Assembly: GCA_021773555.1 (NCBI GenBank)
Contig: JAJFKA010000012.1
Location: forward strand, 1 to 64,000
DNA: 64,000 bases
Source: Gammaproteobacteria bacterium
Lineage (GTDB): Bacteria; Pseudomonadota; Gammaproteobacteria; Pseudomonadales; Azotimanducaceae
Direction of reading: 5' to 3'
Part shown: piece after piece, positions 28,166 through 36,319 of the stretch
Layout: each line of letters starts with the position of its first letter
Position numbering within the stretch: position 1 is the stretch's first letter
Position numbers and translations under genes: made by a program
The notes under the pieces: model-generated
What the model was told of the DNA's origin: nothing
Seen by the model: only the letters and a program-made list of their open reading frames with translations
The model's database searches: none

Positions 28166-29023
28166 TCAGAGTTCTTCAGAATTCTGTACCTGGATGATGT
28201 AACCACCGGACCGCTCGTCCAGTTCCAGTTTAAACAGGCCACGGTTTTCTGCCTCTTCCAACAAGTCTCCAAAGGAACGAACTCCATAGACGCGTTCGTT
28301 AAAGCCAGGTCGACGTCGTTTCAGTGTTTGTTTAACCATGGAACCCCACAATTTTTGCCTGTCACCCTGATCTGCGCTCAGTCCCTCCGCGGTCTCCACA
28401 ACGAGCCGTATGGCTTCATCAATACTTTCTTCTTCCGGCACCTGGGCTTTAGGTTTGGCCCGGGAAGTTGATTTTTTTGCGACCTCACCCTTCACCGCGG
28501 GTTTGGCTGCCACCTTCTTTTGATTGCGGGATTTTTTGCTCTGCTCATCACTGACCAGGTCGTCGTAATAAATAAATTCATCGCAATTGTTCATCAGCAA
28601 GTCAGAAGTCGAATTCTTTACGCCAACGCCAATGACCAGTTTTGCATTCTCACGTAACTTGCTGACCAGTGGTGAGAAGTCAGAATCTCCACTGATGATC
28701 ACAAAGGCATCGATGTGCTCCTTCGTGTAACAAAGGTCAAGCGCATCAACGACCAGGCGAATGTCAGCGGAATTCTTGCCGCTCTGTCGGGTATGTGGAA
28801 TTTCTATCAACTCGAACGAGGCATCATGCATGATCGGCATGAATTCTTTGTACCTTTGCCAATCACAGTATGCTTTTTTCACAAGAATACTGCCTTTAAG
28901 CAGTACCCGTTCGAGCACAAGCTGAATATCAAAGCGCGCGAGTTTGGCATCTCTAACGCCGAGCGCCACATTTTCGAAGTCACAAAACAGTGCAAGATTC
29001 AGATCGTCCTGATCGCTAATCAT
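28166..29023 (-). CDS. NYN domain protein with C-terminal OST-HTH/LOTUS-like domain
   Basis: A 285-residue protein of the LabA/DUF88 type. The N-terminal NYN (PIN-like) domain has the acidic metal-binding set of this nuclease fold: Asp15 in CDFEN, Asp87 and Asp93 in SADIRLVVD, and SGDSDF at 111-116. A Lys/Ala-rich linker (about 175-205) leads to a C-terminal segment with RRPGFNERVYGVRSFGDLL, matching the OST-HTH/LOTUS RNA-binding fold. Together this suggests an RNA-binding ribonuclease. Its stop lies 2 bp from that of the convergent membrane protein gene. A second, single-domain NYN gene lies at 52355. Confidence 0.88.
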   Translation of the reverse strand: MISDQDDLNLALFCDFENVALGVRDAKLARFDIQLVLERVLLKGSILVKKAYCDWQRYKEFMPIMHDASFELIEIPHTRQSGKNSADIRLVVDALDLCYTKEHIDAFVIISGDSDFSPLVSKLRENAKLVIGVGVKNSTSDLLMNNCDEFIYYDDLVSDEQSKKSRNQKKVAAKPAVKGEVAKKSTSRAKPKAQVPEEESIDEAIRLVVETAEGLSADQGDRQKLWGSMVKQTLKRRRPGFNERVYGVRSFGDLLEEAENRGLFKLELDERSGGYIIQVQNSEEL

Positions 29024-29204
29024 CGTTTAATTCCCGCTGGTTTCATCGGCCAATTCTACCAGCTCGCAGGATCAATCACCTGCAAGAGGGAATAATTAGC
29101 AGAGAAAAGAAGTTTCAGTGTGACAGAATCATATCCATCAACACACTCCGGCAATGATAAACTGCGCGCGGAAAAACCTGAAAATCGGCTGATGGAATAA
29201 CACG

Positions 29205-29480
29205 GTGCACTGCTCAAATTGCAATGCGGCATGCTGCACGATGGAAGTGATGCTGATCACTGATACCGGCGTGCCTGACAGATTTATCCAGACAGACCAG
29301 TGGGGAAGTCAGACCATGGCACGCCTGGACGATGGATGGTGTATCGCGCTTGATCGTGCCACGATGCTTTGCACCATCTACGACCGTCGTCCCTTAATTT
29401 GCCGTGAGTTCAAAATGGGTGGCAGCGAATGCCTTGAAGTCGTCAAGGTGCTGGGGCTGCCCGACGAGAGCCTACCCTGA
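29205..29480 (+). CDS. YkgJ family cysteine cluster protein
   Basis: A 91-residue cysteine-rich protein with C-x2-C-x4-CC at the N-terminus (MHCSNCNAACC), followed by Cys in DGWCIAL, LCTIYDRRPLICREF and SECLE. The spacing fits the YkgJ-type zinc/iron-binding family. The start is a GTG at 29205 because an in-frame stop precedes any ATG. Function is unknown. A strong bidirectional hairpin follows. Confidence 0.85.
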   Translation: MHCSNCNAACCTMEVMLITDTGVPDRFIQTDQWGSQTMARLDDGWCIALDRATMLCTIYDRRPLICREFKMGGSECLEVVKVLGLPDESLP

Positions 29481-29490
29481 CTCAATTTAA

Positions 29491-29529
29491 GATTGCAGTA
29501 GCCGGAAATATCCGGCTCAAGCTGCAATC
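29491..29529. terminator. Bidirectional hairpin terminator between YkgJ-like and DUF1993 genes
   Basis: GATTGCAG (29491-29498) pairs with CTGCAATC (29522-29529), and inside it AGCCGGA (29500-29506) pairs with TCCGGCT (29511-29517) around AATA. A T-rich stretch, rather short, lies on each side. It begins 10 bp after the plus-strand stop and touches the stop of the convergent minus-strand gene. Confidence 0.7.
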
Positions 29530-30049
29530 ACTTGTTCATGCGCAACGGCCCCATGAAATTCATCTTGCCCAGCGGCGCACCCTCCATACGCAGGATGTCA
29601 TAAGTCGTCGCCGCATGAAAATAGACATTTGGATGAGAAAATGACAACACAAAGTTGGCAGCGGAAAATGGAAGACGCGTACTGCCCATGACAAACGCCA
29701 CCGGATTTTCAGCCATCGCATCAATATCTTCAGGTTTGAATCCTGCCAGCTCAGTTTGCGTATCCTTGATCAGTCCCTGCAAACCCGCGTAATCATAATC
29801 CGGGTAGCCTGACGGAGGTCCAAAGGTGCCCGATTCCATTGCTTTAACTGTGCCGAGCGAATGGTGGGCAACGGAGATCACCTGAAATCGAAAGGGAAGC
29901 ATATCTTCACGCAAACGGGTGTCTACAATTTCTGCTGTATCAATACCCTGGTCAGCACAATATTTTGCGCCGATGTCCAGGATACCGGCCACCGCACCGA
30001 CTACCTGCAGGTAGGAACCGACTGAAATGTCATAAAGAGAGATTGTCAT
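29528..30049 (-). CDS. DUF1993 domain-containing protein
   Basis: About 173 residues from the ATG at 30049 (MTISLYD, the usual family N-terminus); an ATG five codons earlier is also possible. The pattern MTISLYDISVGSYLQ, then LREDMLPFRFQV and the terminal FHAATTYDILRMEGAPLGK matches DUF1993, a helical-bundle family distantly like DinB. Function is unknown. The gene lies 85 bp downstream of the broken DUF6265 gene and ends in a hairpin. Confidence 0.88.
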   Translation of the reverse strand: MTISLYDISVGSYLQVVGAVAGILDIGAKYCADQGIDTAEIVDTRLREDMLPFRFQVISVAHHSLGTVKAMESGTFGPPSGYPDYDYAGLQGLIKDTQTELAGFKPEDIDAMAENPVAFVMGSTRLPFSAANFVLSFSHPNVYFHAATTYDILRMEGAPLGKMNFMGPLRMNK

Positions 30050-30134
30050 CGTTGTTGAACCCATTGGAAATTAGCCGGCATTATTAACGAGTCCGACCTG
30101 GAAGTAAATCGCCGGGGATCACGTACGGCGGCGC

Positions 30135-30606
30135 TCACTGTGCTACCAGATGAACCTTAAAAGAATCGCCCTGCGCGGTTTCGATACTGATATCAAATTG
30201 CTTGTCGTCAGGACGCTCATAGGTCAGCGTCTTGAGGCCACCTGCTCCAGTCGTTTCGAAGCTAACCAGATTTGAAGAAATTTTTCGCAACTTCATTTTT
30301 TGCGCAGTGGAAGTCCTCGCCTTACCCCGGATCCCATTGTTGGACATACAACATCAAGGTATCGCCCTGCTCTTCAATTACGATCAGTTCAACCATCGTA
30401 TTCCTGCCATCAGCCGTCATCCGAACCAATGCGGCGATGGTACCGCCCTCTGGCTCAGCCCAATTCTCCTCCAGTATCGTGCCGTCACCTAACGGGCCGG
30501 CCCATGACCCTGACATCCATGCAAGCGCATCTACGTGTTTCGATTCATGGTGATCGACGGAGGCGAACACGGGAGTGATCAACAATATTACGAGGAGACG
30601 CATCAT
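30135..30606 (-). pseudogene. DUF6265-like exported protein, interrupted by a one-base frameshift
   Basis: The first frame starts at 30606 (GGGAAG just upstream; an ATG at 30657 overlapping the BVMO stop is the alternative). It encodes a signal peptide (MMRLLVILLITPVFA), LAWMSGSWAGPLG and EENWAEPEGGTIAALVRM, then stops at TAA 30324-30322 after QQWDPG. The next frame carries on the same protein from KARTSTAQKMKL to 30135. Removing one base from the GGGG run just before the stop joins both parts into about 156 residues, the usual size. The gene follows the BVMO gene closely. It is either a true inactivating mutation, a sequencing error in a G-run, or, less likely, programmed shifting. Confidence 0.75.
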
Positions 30607-30653
30607 CTTCCCGGCTCCCCTAAATTGTCCATCAGGCACTGATGAAGCCCGCT

Positions 30654-32363
30654 TCATGAGAACTTGAAATTGTCGTTAAAGGCTTTGCGTACATCACCCA
30701 TATGCTTGAAATACTGCTTGAATCCACCGTTATAGTTTCCATCCTGTCGACGCTGATGTTCACCCTCAAAATTGTAATACCCGGGTGTACAGTCCTGGTT
30801 CCGCGTCGTTTTGCCCCGGTGATTGATCACTTCCTGCACCCACCACTCTTCCGCCTCAGCGGTAACATCAATTGTCTTGTGACCAGACTCCCGCGTATGA
30901 GCAATGCAGTCAGCAATGTGATCTCCCTGGGTCTGTAACATATCTGTCAGGTTGAACTGGAATGAGGCCTGGTACCCGCCCATGATGAACAAGTTGGGAT
31001 AACCTGCAGAATGGATGCCCAGCAGCGTGCGCATACCGGTACTGTATTTCTCATTCAGCTCCACACCACCCTCACCCACTATTTCGTTATATATTCCGGT
31101 TTTCTGGACCTCAAACCCGGTCGCATAGATCAGTAGGTCCAGTTCATACTGATGGCCGGAAAATCTCGGACCTTTCGCGGTAATTTCCGTAATCCCTTCC
31201 CCGTGCGTATCAACGAGATGTACATTCGGCCGATTAAATGTCGGCAGGTAGTCATTGTGAAAACATGGCCGTTTGCACATGAACATGTACCAGGGTTTCA
31301 GCGCCTCGGCGACCTCTTTGTCCTTGACGACCTCATCGATGCGACGATGGATCCGCATCATGTAATCGATATTGCCGTTTTCCTGACGCTGGATTTTTTC
31401 CTCACGAGTCATCGCCGCCATTTTGGCTTTTTGCGCTTCTGTTAATTGAGGGTCGGCCAGGGCCCGGGCACGACGTTTGGCCTGCCAGCCTGGTTCTAAC
31501 TTCCTCGCCCAGTTTGGATCTGTCGGCCAGTCATCACGAATATCAATGGAGGATGGCGTCCTCTGGAATACATACAACGATTTCGCTGCTTCTCCAAGTC
31601 CGGGTACAGCCTGCACCGCAGTCGCTCCGGTACCAATTATGCCAACTACCTTGTCATGCAGGTTTGACAGATCATCGCCCGTGTAATCGTAGTCCCAGCG
31701 GGAGGTGTGGAAGGAATGTCCAGCGAATTCGTCGATGCCCTGGATCTTTGCGAGCTTGGGTTTCGATAGGGTACCGTTTGCACAAATGACAAATCGCGCC
31801 TTCATAAGATCACCGCGATCAGTGCGCAGATGCCACATCTGCTCGTCTTCATGCCAAACGGTCGATGTTACTGTGGTTTGAAATACCGCGAGGTCATAAA
31901 GCTCATACTTCTTCGCAATCGCCTGACAATGAGCGAAGATCTCCGGACCTTTCGAATAGTGATCTTTAGGGACATAGTCCATCTCATCCAGCAGCGGCAG
32001 GTAGTCATAGGAGACAACGTCGCAAGCCGCACCGGGATATCGATTCCAGTACCAGGTGCCGCCGACGTCACCACCTCGCTCAACAATCCTGATACTCTCG
32101 ACGCCCCGTTCACGTAATCTGGCTGAGGTCAGTAGCGCCGAGAAACCACCCCCGATGAACAGGCATTCGACTGTGTCGTTAATGGGTTCGCGTGCTTGAA
32201 TGTCACTGGCGTAGGGGTCCACCGCGTAACGGGAGAGCACACCGGAAAACTCGGAGGTAAACTGGGCAGTCCCTTCAGGCCGATACTTCAGCCTGAGATC
32301 TCGTTCCTGGGCAAATTTCTCTTTGATTTCATCGTAATACGCCTGCGACTTCGCCATTTCCAC
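30654..32363 (-). CDS. Type I Baeyer-Villiger (flavin-containing) monooxygenase, second copy
   Basis: A 569-residue paralogue of the monooxygenase at 15313. The FAD motif is GGGFSA at 71-76 (last Gly replaced by Ala), [10 protein letters not shown] follows near 102-111, the BVMO fingerprint F-x-G-x3-H-T-x2-W-D is at 213-224, and the NADPH motif GTGATAV lies near 244. It is about 40 residues shorter in the C-terminal half than the first copy, but still of normal length. The start is GTG at 32363 or ATG at 32357. It lies 105 bp after the PepSY gene on the same strand and abuts the broken DUF6265 gene. Ketone substrate unknown. Confidence 0.93.
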   Translation of the reverse strand: MEMAKSQAYYDEIKEKFAQERDLRLKYRPEGTAQFTSEFSGVLSRYAVDPYASDIQAREPINDTVECLFIGGGFSALLTSARLRERGVESIRIVERGGDVGGTWYWNRYPGAACDVVSYDYLPLLDEMDYVPKDHYSKGPEIFAHCQAIAKKYELYDLAVFQTTVTSTVWHEDEQMWHLRTDRGDLMKARFVICANGTLSKPKLAKIQGIDEFAGHSFHTSRWDYDYTGDDLSNLHDKVVGIIGTGATAVQAVPGLGEAAKSLYVFQRTPSSIDIRDDWPTDPNWARKLEPGWQAKRRARALADPQLTEAQKAKMAAMTREEKIQRQENGNIDYMMRIHRRIDEVVKDKEVAEALKPWYMFMCKRPCFHNDYLPTFNRPNVHLVDTHGEGITEITAKGPRFSGHQYELDLLIYATGFEVQKTGIYNEIVGEGGVELNEKYSTGMRTLLGIHSAGYPNLFIMGGYQASFQFNLTDMLQTQGDHIADCIAHTRESGHKTIDVTAEAEEWWVQEVINHRGKTTRNQDCTPGYYNFEGEHQRRQDGNYNGGFKQYFKHMGDVRKAFNDNFKFS

Positions 32364-32468
32364 AACTCGATCCTGACCGGGGTCTAAAACTTATGAACTC
32401 CGGTGTCAAAATGCAACCCCCATTAAGTAGCGTTGTGCAGGGTTATCAGCAAAACACATTCTGGTGAC

Positions 32469-33206
32469 CTATTCCTTGTCACCGGAGGGACACCTGCCAG
32501 CCCGCCTCGGATTCGCAGCCATAACGAATCCGGAAAGGACCATAACAACGATGATCAACGCCAGAACATCACTGAACAGGATGCCGGGGAGACCAAAAAA
32601 CGCACCACTGTGAAGATCAAGCAGGAACTGCTCCCAGGTAATTGCATCATGCAGCAAACCGGGTAAATCAGCCTGACTTATGAGAACTTCTCCTGACGTT
32701 AGCCAGGATCCGGTAAAGCTCGATGGCTGCAGCGTTAAGGTATCAAGGGCCAGGTTGGCCGGTCGCCCGGCGCTTCGTATTACCAACGTATCCGCCGTGG
32801 ACACTGCCAGCGCGTCAACGTCCGCGGCGAAGCCCTGGCCAAGACTGATACGCTCCTCAAGTTGTCCCGCTGAATCCAGCAAAATCAGATCTGAACCACA
32901 AAGTACAATGATCCGTTCATGAATACTGACCGCGCTTAAAAGTCCACCATCACAAAACGTGACGCCGGACCCGTCGAGCAGCAACCGGCCATCAAATTCA
33001 ACAAGCTGGTGCTCCCCCAGCACAACACCGGTCAGGTGCAACTCTGGTGTGAAGTATTTTCCTGCAATCCATTCCGGCACGAAGGAGCCCGAAATGGCTA
33101 ACCGCTCAGCATGATTCAGCAGGACGCCACTGATTGCCATAAACAACAGAAACAATCCTGCGATGACACCGGTGCGCCGGTGCAGGCTTCGAAGAAAATT
33201 AATCAT
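32469..33206 (-). CDS. PepSY-associated transmembrane helix protein
   Basis: About 245 residues from the ATG at 33206, which overlaps the stop of the FMN-binding gene by 8 bp. It has an N-terminal membrane helix after LRSLHRRTG (residues 13-30), a large periplasmic region, and a C-terminal helix (about 218-238) preceded by LLDLHSGAFFG. The RRTG/HR and DLHSG signatures with two helices are those of the small PepSY-associated TM family, relatives of which act in iron uptake and haem-based membrane electron transfer. It is the last gene of a coupled porin / FMN-binding / PepSY operon. A role in reducing or importing a metal-complex substrate is inference. Confidence 0.8.
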   Translation of the reverse strand: MINFLRSLHRRTGVIAGLFLLFMAISGVLLNHAERLAISGSFVPEWIAGKYFTPELHLTGVVLGEHQLVEFDGRLLLDGSGVTFCDGGLLSAVSIHERIIVLCGSDLILLDSAGQLEERISLGQGFAADVDALAVSTADTLVIRSAGRPANLALDTLTLQPSSFTGSWLTSGEVLISQADLPGLLHDAITWEQFLLDLHSGAFFGLPGILFSDVLALIIVVMVLSGFVMAANPRRAGRCPSGDKE

Positions 33207-33744
33207 CCCGTTGGCTTTCGGTTGAAGGCATGGTTTCGTCATGAAGATAAAGCGCGAAGCGGACAATATTCCTTACCGCGTGGAACGACAAGGTTGCGCC
33301 GGAAATACCATCTACCGGTCGATCCAAAAGGAGATCCGTTGTCAGTGCTGCGCCTGCGAACTGACTGGTAAAAAACGGGTGCCGCACCTCTCCGCCACGG
33401 GATTCCCGGTAGGTCAGTATCACCACGTCAGTCACCCTGGCATTTTCTATTGCTACGCCGATGGTAATCGGCATTTCCTTGCCAATTTCATCGAGCACCC
33501 AGACGGTGCGACCCCCGTGGTACCAATACCGAACCCGCAGAGCCTCGTAACGATGACCGAGCATTCGGCCGGTCTCAATCTGGCGCCGTTCATTCAGCCA
33601 GAGCACACCTCGCTCTGAATCCGCTCCAAGATTTTTTGCGACAAACTCATTCGTCGTCATGTACTCCGCCGCCTGGACCTGCCCTGATAGCTGAGCAGAA
33701 ACCAGGCAAACCAGCGCACACAGTAAGCGCAATTTCCAGGTCAA
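33199..33744 (-). CDS. Exported FMN-binding (flavinylated) protein
   Basis: A 181-residue protein with a signal peptide (residues 1-25, ending GQVQA). The C-terminal FMN-binding domain contains D-G-I-S-G-A-T at 145-151. This is the motif in which ApbE attaches FMN to the Thr through a phosphoester bond, as in NqrC, so Thr151 is the expected site. The ATG overlaps the porin stop by four bases, and its own stop overlaps the PepSY gene. It should be a periplasmic electron carrier. No ApbE gene is in the window; it must be encoded elsewhere. Confidence 0.87.
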   Translation of the reverse strand: MTWKLRLLCALVCLVSAQLSGQVQAAEYMTTNEFVAKNLGADSERGVLWLNERRQIETGRMLGHRYEALRVRYWYHGGRTVWVLDEIGKEMPITIGVAIENARVTDVVILTYRESRGGEVRHPFFTSQFAGAALTTDLLLDRPVDGISGATLSFHAVRNIVRFALYLHDETMPSTESQRDD

Positions 33745-35087
33745 AAGCTGTACCCGACGCCCAGATTGAAACCCTTGCGGTCGGCCGACTTTTCGTCACC
33801 CTGGGACTGGTAATCGAGTTTGACCACAACATTTTCATGCAGCCAGTAATTCAAGCCAATATCCCACTGGGATTTCTCATTACTGTTGGTCCGGGAGCCC
33901 GCATTCAGATCATAAACACCATAGCGAGCGAACAAACCGAGGTTGGGATTAATGCGCCAGGAAGGTTCCACATACCAGCCGAACTGTTCGTCAGAACCCG
34001 GGTCGAGCAAGTTAATTTCATTATCTATGTCCCAGCGGGCATACAACGCCCTTAATCCGAATCCACCCTTGTCCAGACTAATATGGGTTTCAAAGAGCGT
34101 GGCATCAATGCTATTGATCCCGATACCATCGGCGTCATCCTGGGTGAGATCGGACTGATACTGCAAGGACGCCTGCCACTGGAATCCAGGCATGCCGGTA
34201 AAACTCAGTCGACCCGTATAGGCGAGCGCGTCGCCATTTGCCTCTGATGCCTTTTGGCGAGCGGAACGCAGACTACTGCGCTTGGCCGCGGAGGCATTAT
34301 CGGTATCCAGGTTCAGTCCTGAGCTTACTGCGAAATCGTATGACCAACCTGGTGCTATTTCACCTCCTAATGCCACACCGGCTTCCCACCAGGTGGCGGG
34401 GATAATGTTTCGCTCAATACTGTTGCGTTCGACGCCATAAAACGTATCCGGTTCGTGAGTTTCGTTCAGTATGCCCACGGGCATCAGAAAAACACCCATT
34501 TTTGCATGCTGTGCACCCCTGTAGTCCCACTGAACAAATGCCTGTTCCAGTTCAATCTCACCCTTCTTACCTTCCCCGGCAATCGAATGCTCAACTTCAA
34601 GCTCGGAGTAAAAACGTAAATCATCCCGAAATTGATAACCCGTGAAGAGCACAAAACGGTGTAAATCAAATTCTTCGTTTTCCTCTATGTTGTTGTAGTG
34701 AAGCTCACCATAGCCGCCAAAAACCGGCTTGTCCTGCTTCGACCCAAAGGCTTTCCCTTCGATCACATCGGCCGTTGCCTCAATCATGGACAATGCCTCA
34801 ACCAGCTGACCTTGCTGGGATTGCAAAGCTTCGCGATTACTCTGTGTCGCCAGCAGCAGCGAATCGGCGGACTGCAGTTTCAAAACCGCCGCTTTCAGTC
34901 GCGCCTGGGTTTGCTCATTGGCACGTTCCAGCGCTTCAATCTGACGCTGCTGGGTCTGGATCATCTGCCACATGGACGCAAGATCAGGCTTTTCTGCCGC
35001 AGAGACTGGTTTCGTCAGAACCAGCAAAATCAATGGCAGCATCATTGGGAATACTATTTTCATCCGCGTTTTCACGTTCAACTTCAC
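33741..35087 (-). CDS. Outer-membrane porin with N-terminal coiled coil
   Basis: A 448-residue porin. Translation may start at GTG 35087 or, with a better signal peptide, at ATG 35063 (MKIVFPMMLPLILLVL, cleavage after PVSA). Residues about 35-75 form a coiled coil (TQQRQIEALERANEQTQ), as in DcaP-like and related trimeric porins. The rest alternates polar and aromatic residues and ends in GVGYSF, the terminal Phe recognised by the BAM machinery. It is the first gene of a three-gene operon behind a Fur-like box. Substrate unknown; an iron-related compound is inferred from regulation. Confidence 0.83.
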   Translation of the reverse strand: MKLNVKTRMKIVFPMMLPLILLVLTKPVSAAEKPDLASMWQMIQTQQRQIEALERANEQTQARLKAAVLKLQSADSLLLATQSNREALQSQQGQLVEALSMIEATADVIEGKAFGSKQDKPVFGGYGELHYNNIEENEEFDLHRFVLFTGYQFRDDLRFYSELEVEHSIAGEGKKGEIELEQAFVQWDYRGAQHAKMGVFLMPVGILNETHEPDTFYGVERNSIERNIIPATWWEAGVALGGEIAPGWSYDFAVSSGLNLDTDNASAAKRSSLRSARQKASEANGDALAYTGRLSFTGMPGFQWQASLQYQSDLTQDDADGIGINSIDATLFETHISLDKGGFGLRALYARWDIDNEINLLDPGSDEQFGWYVEPSWRINPNLGLFARYGVYDLNAGSRTNSNEKSQWDIGLNYWLHENVVVKLDYQSQGDEKSADRKGFNLGVGYSF

Positions 35088-35109
35088 TCATTTTGTTAAA
35101 AGAGGCGCA

Positions 35110-35138
35110 AGTATAGACAATTCAATTCTAAATGCAAA
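35110..35138 (-). promoter_or_regulatory. Sigma-70 promoter of the porin operon
   Basis: On the minus strand TTTGCA (35138-35133) and TATACT (35115-35110) are 17 bp apart, a near-ideal layout. The -35 lies inside the inverted repeat described as a Fur-like box, so a bound repressor would block RNA polymerase. Confidence 0.65.
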
Positions 35139-35155
35139 TCATTCCTATTTAGAAT
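35125..35155. promoter_or_regulatory. Fur-box-like operator: 9-bp perfect inverted repeat
   Basis: ATTCTAAAT at 35125-35133 is the exact reverse complement of ATTTAGAAT at 35147-35155, with the 13-bp centre GCAAATCATTCCT. The stretch AAATGCAAATCATTCC resembles gammaproteobacterial Fur sites and matches 11 of 19 positions of the classical GATAATGATAATCATTATC consensus, counted by eye. It overlaps the -35 of the porin promoter. Iron repression of the porin / FMN-binding / PepSY operon is inferred. Confidence 0.55.
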
Positions 35156-35270
35156 AAGACCATTCCTGACAACATCCTTTGTCCACTCAGTGCCGGGCAG
35201 TTGCATGCCTGCTGGGCAAGTTCGCCAGAGACCGTATACTTGCACTTTGCTGAATCTGGATGGAGCCAAT

Positions 35271-35822
35271 ATGTCGAAGCACAAAAAGCAGGGCGGGTCG
35301 CTACAGGATCAACTCCGCCAGGCCGGACTGGTGACTGAGAAGCAACTGAAAAAAGCCGAGAAAGGTATGCACCGTCAGGAAATGCGCGTCAAGCGGGGTA
35401 TTGAGATTGACGAAATCAAAACGGAAGCGCTGCAGGCACGGCAGGCGAAGTTGAAAAAGGATCGTGAAACAAATGCCAGCAGGGATGAAACGGCAGCTGC
35501 AAAAGCGATTCTGGCACAGATTAAACAGCTCGTTGAAATGAATAGCCAGCGTGAACAAGGCAATATTGAATACAATTTCACCGATTCAAAGCGAGTCAAG
35601 AAGATCTATATTTCCGAATCAAACAAAGTGCAGTTAAACAAAGGCTTTCTCGCCATCGTGAAATCGGCGCAGGGTTACGATCTTGTCCCCGAAAAAGTAG
35701 CGCGCAAAATCATGGCCAGAAACCAGGACACGGTGCTCTACCTTTATGACCGTACCGCGATTGAGGAGGAGGATGACGATCCTTATAAGGAATTCAAAAT
35801 TCCCGACGACCTCGACTGGTGA
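35271..35822 (+). CDS. DUF2058 domain-containing protein (YaiL-like)
   Basis: A 183-residue, highly charged protein starting MSKHKKQGGSLQDQLRQAGLV, preceded by GGAG 5 nt before the ATG at 35271. Residues about 15-95 are a long Lys/Glu-rich helix. The C-terminal half has INYNF-like IEYNFTDSKRVKKIYI and ends in acidic DDDPYKEFKIPDDLDW, typical for DUF2058. It is widely conserved in gammaproteobacteria; a ribosome or nucleoprotein association has been suggested for relatives but the role is unproven. Transcribed divergently from the porin operon, so its leader region also holds the Fur-like box. Confidence 0.9.
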   Translation: MSKHKKQGGSLQDQLRQAGLVTEKQLKKAEKGMHRQEMRVKRGIEIDEIKTEALQARQAKLKKDRETNASRDETAAAKAILAQIKQLVEMNSQREQGNIEYNFTDSKRVKKIYISESNKVQLNKGFLAIVKSAQGYDLVPEKVARKIMARNQDTVLYLYDRTAIEEEDDDPYKEFKIPDDLDW

Positions 35823-35865
35823 TCACTTAACGACGAGTATGCCGGTATCTTGCTGCCCAATCAGA

Positions 35866-36192
35866 CTAGAACCGCTTCGTCACCTGAAAGCCCCGGTGAT
35901 TCAATCCGTAGGCCGTGTTACCCCGTTCAAAGACGAGACCCAGACCCCATTTGTCTGCAACCTTAGCCTGGCCGAAGTAGACCCGGTCCGATATTTGCCA
36001 GCCGCGAATACGAAAATCCTTACCGATTTTAACGCGCTGAATACCGGAATCGTCCTCGACTCGAAAATTCAGCTGGTGCGAAACAGTCGCAGCTTCAAGA
36101 TCAAACAGGCCGTCCGCCGCGACTGGCTGCAATGAAAACGTCATTAACAGCGCACTGCTCAAATACATTATGGGTCGGGTTAGCTTTGTCAT
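35866..36192 (-). CDS. Small exported protein of unknown function
   Basis: About 108 residues from the ATG at 36192. A signal peptide (residues 1-26, ending PVAADG) is followed by an 80-residue mature part with pattern RIRGWQISDRVYFGQAKVADKWGLGLVFERG and a terminal Arg-Phe. The beta-rich, aromatic-ended sequence might pair with or insert into the outer membrane, but it is very short. I have an impression of similar short proteins in other gammaproteobacteria without a named family. It converges on the DUF2058 gene with a 43-bp gap. Confidence 0.65.
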   Translation of the reverse strand: MTKLTRPIMYLSSALLMTFSLQPVAADGLFDLEAATVSHQLNFRVEDDSGIQRVKIGKDFRIRGWQISDRVYFGQAKVADKWGLGLVFERGNTAYGLNHRGFQVTKRF

Positions 36193-36319
36193 GTCATTCA
36201 GGCTAACACCCAATTCCCACGACAATGTGGAGCCTGCACCAGAACCAGTTGAGACTGGATGAGATAATATGGAGAGTGATATGGGAGGTTTCGCGATCAG
36301 TCCTGGCCGCGATCTACCA

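Noticed and set aside
33741-35087. Naming the porin phosphate-selective (OprP/OprO)
   Set aside because: The coiled coil and barrel are compatible with several porin families, and the control region points to iron, not phosphate; no Pho box is seen.
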